NCBI RefSeq assembly: GCF_002222655.1
Contig: NZ_CP022423.1
Location: 2,170,001 to 2,234,000, forward strand
DNA from: Vitreoscilla filiformis
Lineage (GTDB): Bacteria; Pseudomonadota; Gammaproteobacteria; Burkholderiales; Burkholderiaceae_C
Reading direction: 5' to 3'
Length of the DNA stretch: 64,000 nucleotides
Both the position numbers and the translations under genes were made by a program. Positions 29,139 to 36,955 of this stretch are shown here, piece after piece (the first letter of the stretch is position 1; the number at the start of each line of letters is the position of its first letter). Under the pieces are notes generated by a model. That model was not told the origin of the DNA, did no database searches, and was given only the letters and a program-made list of their open reading frames with translations.

Positions 29139-29546
29139 ATGGCCAATTTTGAAGTCAGCCGTCGGATTCAATCGGATCGGGCGATGGATTCGCACGCGGT
29201 GCGGGATTTTATCAAGGAGAAGTTGGGGAATACGTCCAAGTTCACGGTGTCGAGTGAAACGAACACGAACATGGTGTTGGAGGGGCGGGTGAAAGAATCG
29301 GTGTTCACGCCGATGACGAAGTTTGAGGCGAATGTGGAGGTTCGCGTTGAAAATGACAAGGCGCGAATTTCGATTCGTGGAAAGAGCAGCCCGAACTGGG
29401 TGTTCTGGGTGTTTTTTCTGGTGGGGTTGTTTACGGGGATTTTTTTGCTGATTGCTCTGGTGCTGTTTTTTGTGCAGCGGAACAAGCCGAAGGAAACGTT
29501 TGAGGGGATTTTGGGGGCGTTGGAAACGGAGTTTGGGAAGTTTTAG
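29139..29546 (+). CDS. Small membrane protein with one or two C-terminal helices, unknown
   Basis: A 135-aa protein. The first ~85 residues are soluble and beta-rich (MANFEVSRRIQSDRAMDSHA, then EANVEVRVENDKARISIRG). A hydrophobic hairpin follows (WVFWVFFLVGLFTGIFLLIA) and a short charged tail. The ATG at 29139 has GGAG nine bases upstream. No family recognised. A bidirectional terminator follows. Confidence 0.65.
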   Translation: MANFEVSRRIQSDRAMDSHAVRDFIKEKLGNTSKFTVSSETNTNMVLEGRVKESVFTPMTKFEANVEVRVENDKARISIRGKSSPNWVFWVFFLVGLFTGIFLLIALVLFFVQRNKPKETFEGILGALETEFGKF

Positions 29547-29570
29547 GGTGTGAATTTTCCAAGAAAAAAA

Positions 29571-29599
29571 GGGCGGAACCTGCGTTCCGCCCTTTTTTT
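29571..29599. terminator. Bidirectional rho-independent terminator
   Basis: GGGCGGAAC / GTTCCGCCC with a four-base loop, preceded by an A-run and followed by a T-run. It separates two convergent genes (ends at 29546 and 29616). Confidence 0.88.
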
Positions 29600-29615
29600 G
29601 TGGATGCTGAGAAAC

Positions 29616-29921
29616 TCAGGGTTTGCAAGCGCCCGGGGTGACGGAGGCGATGTCTCCCATGCCATCGGGTGGGGTGAGTTTCAGGCAGATGGGGGTGCCT
29701 TTTTTCTCGGATTCGGTGATGAATTTTTCACCGGGGATGGGGGAGCCGCCGCCGGCGTTGTAGACGTAATATTGTTTACCGTCTTTGGTTTTGAAGGTGT
29801 AGCCGTCTCCGGACTCGGAGAATTGGCCAATTTTTTTGACGGTGGCGGTGATTTGGGTGGGAGCCGCTGCGTTGGCACAGGTGGCGGCCAAAATAAGGGA
29901 TGCGCAGGCTAGAATTTTCAT
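29616..29921 (-). CDS. Small exported protein, function unknown
   Basis: A 101-aa protein with a signal peptide (MKILACASLILAATCANAA) and a small beta-rich mature part (KKIGQFSESGDGYTFKTKDG). Two Cys near the C-terminus (ICLKL, GACKP) could form a disulphide. It is 66 bp downstream of the IrmA-family gene and may share its transcript. No function can be assigned. Confidence 0.65.
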   Translation of the reverse strand: MKILACASLILAATCANAAAPTQITATVKKIGQFSESGDGYTFKTKDGKQYYVYNAGGGSPIPGEKFITESEKKGTPICLKLTPPDGMGDIASVTPGACKP

Positions 29922-29987
29922 AAAATTCTCCTAGGTGGAGGTTGTGGCGTTGAAATTGACGCCACTATGATGATAATCGAAAGGGGT

Positions 29988-30404
29988 TTATTTGCCAACG
30001 CGAATTTTAAAAGGTTTAAATTCGCGGGTGGTGAGGGTTTTGGTTTTGAGCAGATCGACCCGTTTGCCGTTGATGATGGCGGTGGCTTTGGCGACGGTGA
30101 TGATGAGATCGTCGGCGCAGGTTTCTTCGCTTTCTAGGAAGGCGTCTGCGTAGCGGTTGGCGGAGAATTGGCCGAACTGTTGGACTTCGAGGGTGCCGGA
30201 GGCGAGTTTTTTGCCGGCTTTATCGAGGAGGTTGACGGCAACTTGGAGGTTTTTGGTGTCTTCGGTGCCGCTGTCGAAGGTGAAGACGGCGGAACACTGT
30301 CCTTGGCCGGCCCAAACGGTGTTGGAGTGCCAGAATTCGATGGCGTGCGCGGGCAGGGCCAAGCTGGCGGCGAGGATGGCGAGGGAGGCCGGTGCGTATT
30401 TCAT
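29988..30404 (-). CDS. IrmA-family exported protein
   Basis: A 138-aa secreted protein. After the signal peptide (ASLAILAASLALPAHA) it reads IEFWHSNTVWAGQGQCSAVF, FDSGTEDTKNLQVAVNLLDK and ESEETCADDLIITVAKATA, the conserved core of the IrmA family (a fibronectin-III-like secreted fold with one disulphide, first named from uropathogenic E. coli). The role here is unknown. It lies 50 bp from the trailer end of CRISPR array A. Confidence 0.78.
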   Translation of the reverse strand: MKYAPASLAILAASLALPAHAIEFWHSNTVWAGQGQCSAVFTFDSGTEDTKNLQVAVNLLDKAGKKLASGTLEVQQFGQFSANRYADAFLESEETCADDLIITVAKATAIINGKRVDLLKTKTLTTREFKPFKIRVGK

Positions 30405-30452
30405 GAAAGTTTCCCTTTGAATGCGAGGTTGATTGCGTCAGTTCAGTGAGCG

Positions 30453-32004
30453 CAAATAATCCCTTCAAAGCCAGGGAAACCCGTCAGAAACCCAGATTGC
30501 AGGCGACGAGTCAGCGAAAGAGTCTTAATCCCTTCAAAGCCAGGGAAGCCAGTCAGACTGTACGGCCTTGACGGCTGGGTTCCTCAAGGGTCTTAATCCC
30601 TTCAAAGCCAGGGAAGCCAGTCAGACGACAAAGCTGCCCGCGTCGGGACGGCTGCGGTGTCTTAATCCCTTCAAAGCCAGGGAAGCCAGTCAGACATCAT
30701 TGGGGTATATATCGGTGCTTCCTGTAAGGTCTTAATCCCTTCAAAGCCAGGGAAGCCAGTCAGACTGCTTGATGCACGCACTCAAGCACTTATTGAGTCT
30801 TAATCCCTTCAAAGCCAGGGAAGCCAGTCAGACGACAATGGAGCAGCTCACGAATGCGCTGAATAGGTCTTAATCCCTTCAAAGCCAGGGAAGCCAGTCA
30901 GACAAACAGGAAATGAGCTAAGATCATGATGAACGTCTTAATCCCTTCAAAGCCAGGGAAGCCAGTCAGACATGCACGGGTATTTGGTGATGCACGGGTA
31001 TTTGTCTTAATCCCTTCAAAGCCAGGGAAGCCAGTCAGACACCTATACTCGGATGATACAGGTGGGGGAATTGTCTTAATCCCTTCAAAGCCAGGGAAGC
31101 CAGTCAGACACGAGGACATGGTGATCGATTCGGCTGTGCTGTCTTAATCCCTTCAAAGCCAGGGAAGCCAGTCAGACAGCCGCGCATCGTAACAATTGAG
31201 TCTAGTCCGTCTTAATCCCTTCAAAGCCAGGGAAGCCAGTCAGACCGCAAGGGGGCGCCTGAGCATGTGGTGACATTTGTCTTAATCCCTTCAAAGCCAG
31301 GGAAGCCAGTCAGACCCCACCAAGGGGCTGAACACCTCGTTGGATTCGTCTTAATCCCTTCAAAGCCAGGGAAGCCAGTCAGACAGCTTCCAGCCGTTGA
31401 CGTGATGGTGGGCAAGTCTTAATCCCTTCAAAGCCAGGGAAGCCAGTCAGACGCCAAAGCGCCGCCGAACGAGTTGCCCACCAAGTCTTAATCCCTTCAA
31501 AGCCAGGGAAGCCAGTCAGACAACGCCGCTACTGCACCTCAGTATGTTACTAGTCTTAATCCCTTCAAAGCCAGGGAAGCCAGTCAGACCCCCAAGGAAG
31601 TGATGGCCAAAATGCTGGCATGTCTTAATCCCTTCAAAGCCAGGGAAGCCAGTCAGACCTGGCGACGACTGACACCACCATGACCAAGTTGTCTTAATCC
31701 CTTCAAAGCCAGGGAAGCCAGTCAGACTGATTGTCACCCACGAAGATGACGAGGAGTGATGTCTTAATCCCTTCAAAGCCAGGGAAGCCAGTCAGACTCT
31801 GGGAGGCCGCTGAGGATGAGGCGCTTCGGTCTTAATCCCTTCAAAGCCAGGGAAGCCAGTCAGACGGCGGCGCGTGGGTCGATGAATGGGTCGTCCAGGT
31901 CTTAATCCCTTCAAAGCCAGGGAAGCCAGTCAGACCAATGGCGGCTCCACTGGAGCCAAGCGGTTTTGTCTTAATCCCTTCAAAGCCAGGGAAGCCAGTC
32001 AGAC
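30453..32004 (-). CRISPR. CRISPR array A: 23 repeats of 37 bp, 22 spacers, type III
   Basis: Plus-strand repeats begin GTCTTAATCCCTTCAAAGCC and end AGGGAAGCCAGTCAGAC. There are 22 intact copies, from 30522 to 32004, plus a degenerate terminal copy at 30453-30489. Spacers are 31-33 bp. The degenerate copy on the left and the conserved leader on the right show that transcription runs on the minus strand, giving crRNA with an ATTAAGAC 5' handle. A TCCCT/AGGGA stem is the likely Cas6 site. The leader-proximal spacer (31936-31967) equals part of the cas6 gene at 54834-54865. Another spacer (30972-31003) is an internal tandem duplication. Confidence 0.98.
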
Positions 32005-32115
32005 TCTTCGTTCGAAAAAATCCTTGTGTGACAAGCACTTGCAAGGGGGCTTGACAAAAAAATTTCCGAACGACGAGCTGACTGGAAAAGCATTTCTCAT
32101 GCCAATGTCTGACTG
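32005..32115 (-). promoter_or_regulatory. Leader of array A
   Basis: About 110 bp that are nearly identical to the leader of array D (53779-53890), including CTTCGTTCGAAAAAA next to the repeat and TGCCAATGTCTGACTG at the far end. It contains the motif CAAGCACTTGCAAG at 32032-32045, 27 bp from the repeat, shared with all leaders here. The upstream CARF gene ends at 32142 on the same strand, so read-through into the array is possible. Confidence 0.88.
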
Positions 32116-32141
32116 GCGGCGGCCAGTGTACTACAACCACC

Positions 32142-33341
32142 TCACGGTTCAAGCTGAATTCGGCTCGCCGGCAGCACCAAACTGTATCGGTTCCTCACCG
32201 AACGCCGACCCCCGTCATCAATCAACTGCCGCCCCGCCGGCCCCAACTCCTCCCCCAGTACCCGCCTCAATCGACTCAACTTCGACGACCACTGCGACCC
32301 ATCCATCCCACTCCTCACCGCCCGCTCCGCTCGCTCCAAATCCCGCAACGGCCCCCCACAATCCCGCAACGCCCCTAAATACGCTTGCGCCAAGTCTAAA
32401 TCACCCGCCTCCTTCGGCGGCGCCGGCAACGGCGCCAAACCCGCCACCTGCCGACGCGCCAATAATAATAAAACCGCCATCGGCTCCGGCGCTAAATAAC
32501 AACTCTGCCCCCCCAACGTCACCAACCGATTCCGAATCGATAATACCAACTCATGCGGCTGCAACGCAAACTGCGCCGCCTCCACCGCCGCACTGAAACT
32601 GCTCTTGCCTTCCAGCAACATCTGCGGCAAATCATTGCGCAACCGCACAAACGGAATCTCCGCCAGCATCACCTTCGCTTCGGATGCATCCGCCGGTTTC
32701 GTCCCTTCCAAATCTTTCACCTGAATCACCCTCGGCTTGGGCGAAGGATAAAAAAATTCGGCATTATGTTCAAATTGTGCCGTCACCAACACATGGCTCA
32801 ACCGATCCTGTGGCCGACCATACAAGGATAAAGCATACCCCAGAAAATACCCCATCGTTTTACGCCCCCCCGCAATGGAAGCATGCAACGCACACGCCGG
32901 ATCGAGGCTGAATTGGCGCACCTTTTCAATGATGAAATCAGCGGCGTGTTCGTTGTCTTGCTCGGTGCGCAAATCCGCCAAAAATTGGCCCGACGTGTTT
33001 TGAATCACATGCACATGGCTCGGCCCAAACGCCATGGCAGGTAATTGCCAATCCCGCAGCAAACGCGCCAACCAACCCGGCTCGTCCGACAACAACGCCA
33101 ACCGCACCCGCTCGGCCCCTTCCGTCGTCGTCAACACATGCAATTCGGTGGGCATGAACGCCGGGCGGCGTTGCACCGCCAGCGCGAACAGCGTTTCCGT
33201 CACCACTTGCGGCGAAAGCCCCGTCACCAGCACCAGCACGCGCCGGGGGTACTCCTGAGGCGCCCAGCCGGGGGACGGCGGCGCAGCCACCGGGGCCGGT
33301 GGGTTGTCGTTCGGGGCGAGAGGCAGAGGGGTTGTTTTCAT
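32142..33341 (-). CDS. NE0113-family CARF protein (Csm6-like/ring-nuclease type), copy 1
   Basis: A 399-aa type III accessory protein. After a Pro-rich N-tail it has a CARF-type Rossmann fold: RRVLVLVTGLSPQVVTETLF, HVLTTTEGAERVRLALL and the ligand motif LHASIAGGRKTMGYFLGYAL. This is the Cas_NE0113 pattern, annotated elsewhere as Csm6-type ring nuclease. CARF domains bind cyclic oligoadenylate. The C-terminal third (GPLRDLERAERAVRSGMDG, then RNRYSLVLPASRIQ) looks like a winged helix, so a regulatory role is possible. The ATG at 33341 is preferred over a TTG further up. It stands between array A and a divergent operon and has a paralogue at 41422-42618. Confidence 0.85.
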   Translation of the reverse strand: MKTTPLPLAPNDNPPAPVAAPPSPGWAPQEYPRRVLVLVTGLSPQVVTETLFALAVQRRPAFMPTELHVLTTTEGAERVRLALLSDEPGWLARLLRDWQLPAMAFGPSHVHVIQNTSGQFLADLRTEQDNEHAADFIIEKVRQFSLDPACALHASIAGGRKTMGYFLGYALSLYGRPQDRLSHVLVTAQFEHNAEFFYPSPKPRVIQVKDLEGTKPADASEAKVMLAEIPFVRLRNDLPQMLLEGKSSFSAAVEAAQFALQPHELVLSIRNRLVTLGGQSCYLAPEPMAVLLLLARRQVAGLAPLPAPPKEAGDLDLAQAYLGALRDCGGPLRDLERAERAVRSGMDGSQWSSKLSRLRRVLGEELGPAGRQLIDDGGRRSVRNRYSLVLPASRIQLEP

Positions 33342-33380
33342 GGGCGGGATGATGCCCGCAAGCCCCTGAGTTGGCAGCTT

Positions 33381-33394
33381 TTGCAAGCTTGCAA
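33381..33394. promoter_or_regulatory. TTGCAAGCTTGCAA palindrome in divergent promoter
   Basis: A perfect 14-bp palindrome 40-53 bp upstream of the CARF gene (minus) and about 110 bp upstream of the unknown gene at 33503 (plus). Partial copies (GGCAGC, GCAAGCC) flank it. It shares its core with the sites at csx16, array C and array D. Confidence 0.6.
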
Positions 33395-33502
33395 GCCTGC
33401 CAGCCGCTGGGCTGAACGCAACCTTGCCATGCCACCACCCCCGAACCCCCTCCGCCGATGATTCATCCCATCGATGTTTGACGCTGGATTGAGGAGTTCA
33501 CC

Positions 33503-34318
33503 ATGAGCCGTTCTGTCACCGCCACCACTGCCGCCCGCACCGCCTACGAGGGCAGCGTCATCACCCGCGCCATGGAGCGTGCCGGCAACAACCCGCATCT
33601 GAAGGGCCACATCCAGGAGGTCATGGTCAAAGACCTGCGCAACCTGGGCAACGTCTTCAACGGACGCACCACGGAGCTGACGCGCAGCACCACCGCCCGG
33701 GCCGTCGATCTGGTGACGAAGGAGGGCGGCAAGGTCGTCGAGCGCCTCCAGGTGAAGGATGTGGTGTCTTCAAGCGGGGTGAACAAGATCGTCAAACAAG
33801 TGGCCGAAGGCAAGTACCGCACGGTCAAGCTGGTCGGCAGCCCGGAGACCGCCGAGCGGGTCAACGCGGCGCTGGCCAAGGCGGGGCAGACCAAGCGCAT
33901 GGTCAGCAGCGGGGTTTCCACGGACACGACGACGCGCCTGGCCCAACAAGCCGGCGCGACGGGCTCGGGCTCACTCGGGTCGGCCATCGGCAACGCGGCC
34001 AAGAGCGGCGGCGCCGCTGGGGCGATGGTGGGCGCGGGGATCGAGGCCGTGCGCAGCGTGACCGACTGGGCCGATGGGCGCTGCGACGGCGTCGAGGCGC
34101 TGGGCTCGGTGGCCAAGGCTGGCGCCAAGGGCTACGTCACCGGGGCGGCGAGCAGCGCAGCGGCCACGGCTGGCGGGGCGATGGTGGCCAGCGGATTGGC
34201 GACGGTCGGCGCCGGGGCGGGGCTGACGGCTGTGGCCACAGTGGCCGCGCCGGTGATGGCTGCGGTGGCGGTGGGCTACGTGGTGTCGGAGGTGTTCGAC
34301 GCGCTGTTCGATTGGTGA
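33503..34318 (+). CDS. Predicted membrane protein with C-terminal glycine zipper, unknown
   Basis: A 271-aa protein I do not recognise. Residues 1-140 are polar and partly helical (GHIQEVMVKDLRNLGNVF, GKVVERLQVKDVVSSSGV). From about residue 150 it becomes Gly/Ala-rich with small-residue zippers (GSLGSAIGNAAKSGGAAGAM; TVGAGAGLTAVATVAAPVM) and a final acidic/aromatic end (EVFDALFDW), as in pore-forming or membrane-inserting proteins. GAGGAG lies six bases before the ATG. It is the first gene of a unit with a second small hydrophobic protein and a CARF nuclease, which makes a type III membrane effector the leading guess, not a finding. Confidence 0.6.
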   Translation: MSRSVTATTAARTAYEGSVITRAMERAGNNPHLKGHIQEVMVKDLRNLGNVFNGRTTELTRSTTARAVDLVTKEGGKVVERLQVKDVVSSSGVNKIVKQVAEGKYRTVKLVGSPETAERVNAALAKAGQTKRMVSSGVSTDTTTRLAQQAGATGSGSLGSAIGNAAKSGGAAGAMVGAGIEAVRSVTDWADGRCDGVEALGSVAKAGAKGYVTGAASSAAATAGGAMVASGLATVGAGAGLTAVATVAAPVMAAVAVGYVVSEVFDALFDW

Positions 34319-34390
34319 GCGGTTCTCAGCGGGCCTCAGAAGGGCCTGCGTGAAATGGATGGCAACGAAATTCAACCAGGAGGGTGAGAC

Positions 34391-34600
34391 ATGAGTGAGC
34401 GCAATGTGACGTCGGTGGTGGGTTCGGTGGTGCCGGTGCTGCCCGTGGCGAAGGGCGTGGCGGACGTGCTGACCGGGCGGCGAGACAGCACGGAGGTGGT
34501 GGTGAACACGGTGGTGTCCACGGGCGCGCCGGTGGTGCTGGGGGCGGCGCTCGGGCCGGTGGGGGTGTTGGCGGGGTTGTTCGTGTCGTTGTTTTGGTGA
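34391..34600 (+). CDS. Small hydrophobic protein (69 aa) beside CARF nuclease, unknown
   Basis: A 69-aa protein (MSERNVTSVVGSVVPVLPVA at the start) that ends in a strongly hydrophobic, Gly-rich helix (VLGAALGPVGVLAGLFVSLF). GGAGG stands seven bases upstream of the ATG, so translation is likely despite the small size. Its tail resembles the glycine-zipper end of the protein encoded just before. The CARF nuclease gene begins 53 bp after it. Confidence 0.6.
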   Translation: MSERNVTSVVGSVVPVLPVAKGVADVLTGRRDSTEVVVNTVVSTGAPVVLGAALGPVGVLAGLFVSLFW

Positions 34601-34653
34601 AGGAGGGTGAGATGGGCGCGATGGGTGTGAACAACGGTCAGGAGGGCGGGGGC

Positions 34654-36044
34654 ATGGCGGAATCGAACGAGGTGCTGGGGGTGCATGTGTGCATTGCCAC
34701 GGAGCAGGTGTTGGCCAATGCGTTGCCGTTGCGTTTGTTGCCGTGGCAGCGGGTGATCGTGGTGGCGAGTGATCACCTGCGGGGCAAGCAGCGCGGCAAA
34801 CTGATGCAGTTTTTGCGCTGGGCGGAGGAGGAGGTGTTGCGCCGTGGGGGTGTGCCGCAGGTGGGCATCCGGGTGGTGGAGCTGCGGGACGAGGGGATGC
34901 ACTGGGGGGATTTGCTGGGGTTTGCGCGGCGTTTGGCAGCGGAGTTGATGTTGGAGCTGGCGCCGGGGCAGCGTCTGGATGTGAACGTGACGGGGGGCAC
35001 CAAGCTGATGACGGAGGCGTTTGCCACGGCGTTTGCGGGCCAAGCGCGCTTGGTGTACTGCAACACGCAGGGGCAGGCGCTGGAGGTTCTGGATGCGTGC
35101 GGGGAGGTGCCGCCGCTGCCGTTGCCGCCGGACTTGCTGAGTTTGCCGGAGTACCTGCGGGCGCAGGGGCATGAGCTGCTGGGCTGTCAGGGGGGTGGGG
35201 ATGCGGTGTGGTGGCGCGGGGTGGCTGCGCGTCGGGCGCTGACGGTGGCGTTGGTGCAGGAGGGGACGCGCCTGCGCATGACGCCGGGCCTGCATAAGCG
35301 GCAGCGGTTGCTGAATGGGTTGCACGGTGTGGCGGCGGGGTGTTTGCCGCAACCGGCGCGGGGGCCGCAGCAGCCGGCGCGTGGGTTTGCGCAGGAGGGG
35401 GTGTTGGAGGGGGGGCGCCCCGGTCGGCGGTGTGGTGTGAACTGGTGGCGCAGTTGGCGGCGCACGGGGTGGCGCAGGTGGTGGAGTGGGATGAGCGGGG
35501 GCGGTTGGTGCTGCGCTGGGCGGATGAAGCGGCGGCGCGGTACATGGCGGGGGCGTATTTGGAGGAATACGCGGCGCTGTGCATGGAGGCGTTGGGGGTG
35601 CCGCTGGGGCAATGGGGGGTGAATGTGCGGTTGCGTCCGCAGGGGAGCCAATTGCAGGCAGGGGTGGATTACCAGGAGTTGGATTTGGCGGTGGTGTGGG
35701 GCAACCGGATGTGGGTGGTGGAGTGCAAGGCGGGGCAGCAGTTACACCGTTCGAGCGGGACGGGCCAGGAGGTGCTGAATCGTCTGGAGGCGTTGAAGGC
35801 GCATGTGGGGGGCTCGTTGGGTGAGGCGTGGTTGTTGGTGCCGTTGACGTTGCATCCGGAGTGGCAGCGTGGGGTGTTGGAGCGTGCGCGCCAGTATGGG
35901 GTGAAGGTGGTGCATGGTCGGCAGGGGATGGCGGGGTTGCCGGCGATGTTGGCGGGTGCGTTGGGGTTGAAGGTGGTGGAGGGGGGGTTGGGTGTGGGGT
36001 TGGTGGATTTAAGCCGGGCGTTGGATTTGGCGCCGCGTGGGTGA
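34654..36044 (+). pseudogene. Card1/Can2-like CARF nuclease, interrupted by a frameshift
   Basis: Two frames together make one ~463-aa protein. The first (from ATG 34654, AGGAGG eight bases upstream) carries the CARF domain: GVHVCIATEQVLANALPLRL and LDVNVTGGTKLMTEAFATAF. The second (to 36044) has the PD-(D/E)xK nuclease: YLEEYAALCMEALG, ELDLAVVWGNRMWVVECKAG. The switch is by -1 at a run of seven G (35409-35415). An intact homologue lies at 62936. cOA-activated nucleases of this group cut single-stranded DNA and/or RNA. A real one-base deletion, a base-calling error in the G-run, or programmed slippage are all possible. Confidence 0.8.
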
Positions 36045-36056
36045 GGGTGACGGCGT

Positions 36057-36099
36057 AAATAAAAGCGGGGGCTGAACAAATCAGCCCCCGCTTTTATTT
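36057..36099. terminator. Bidirectional terminator between CARF nuclease and array B
   Basis: A perfect 19-bp stem (AAATAAAAGCGGGGGCTGA and its complement) with loop ACAAA. It ends five bases from the trailer-end repeat of array B. It can stop both the plus-strand nuclease operon and minus-strand transcription of the array. Confidence 0.92.
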
Positions 36100-36103
36100 T
36101 GCA

Positions 36104-36739
36104 TATTAAATCCCCTTCAGAAACCGGGGAGCTTGAACGTGATGAGGACTTACTCAATCATCATCAGGCGGTCTTAATCCCCTTCAGAAACCGGGGAGCT
36201 TGAACAAGTTGTTCTTAAGGGCCATGGGTCCTTGACAGTCTTAATCCCCTTCAGAAACCGGGGAGCTTGAACGGATCAGTGTACAGTGTCAAAGATGTAT
36301 ATTGGTCTTAATCCCCTTCAGAAACCGGGGAGCTTGAACCGAATACGCGCGTGGGCAATTGGGGTGGTCGGGTCTTAATCCCCTTCAGAAACCGGGGAGC
36401 TTGAACCGGGGAGGAGTTCCTGCGCCGCCTCACCGAGGGTCTTAATCCCCTTCAGAAACCGGGGAGCTTGAACGACATCAAGTCGGGGGCCGGCCGCGCC
36501 GGCAGTCTTAATCCCCTTCAGAAACCGGGGAGCTTGAACCTGCATGGGAGCTTCTCCTGGTAAGGGAAAGTCTTAATCCCCTTCAGAAACCGGGGAGCTT
36601 GAACAGACGGGTTTGAACCTTCCGGGTTGGCGATGTGTCTTAATCCCCTTCAGAAACCGGGGAGCTTGAACCACAATCCTGTCATCTCCGAAGGAAGGGC
36701 GCATGTCTTAATCCCCTTCAGAAACCGGGGAGCTTGAAC
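36104..36739 (-). CRISPR. CRISPR array B: 10 repeats of 35 bp, 9 spacers, type III
   Basis: Plus-strand repeats begin GTCTTAATCCCCTTCAGAAA and end CCGGGGAGCTTGAAC. The leftmost copy (36104-36138) is degenerate at its 5' end. Spacers are 30-33 bp. The leader lies on the right, so the array is transcribed on the minus strand and the crRNA handle is ATTAAGAC, the same as in arrays A and D. A TCCCC/GGGGA stem is the likely Cas6 site. All copies carry the AGCTTGAAC end, unlike array C. Confidence 0.98.
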
Positions 36740-36917
36740 TCTAGCGTGTAACCCCCTTTAAAGTCAAGCACTTACAAGCGTTTTGCGGACAAGACCGACT
36801 TTCCTGACAACAACCGGAAAAATTCACCTCGCTTGACCCCCAAAAACACCAAAAAATCCTTATAAATCAACGTGCTGCCAAAAATATGATAACACACTCT
36901 CAAACCACCACCGCAAC
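36740..36917 (-). promoter_or_regulatory. Leader of array B
   Basis: The first 91 bp (TCTAGCGTGTAACCCCCTTT onward, to ACCTC at 36830) are almost identical to the leader of array C, and weaker similarity continues to about 36917. The shared motif CAAGCACTTACAAG is at 36765-36778, 25 bp from the repeat. On the minus strand TTGACT (36762-36767) and TAGAGT (36738-36743), 18 bp apart, could be a promoter that reads into the array. Confidence 0.85.
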
Positions 36918-36955
36918 CTTGCCGTCCGTGCATCCATCACCCGCCTCTGTGCATC

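Noticed and set aside
30898..32152. Open frames across array A on both strands that code a repeated LTGFPGFEGIKT or NPFKAREASQ motif
   Set aside because: They are translations of the CRISPR repeat and change at every spacer; no ribosome sites and not proteins.
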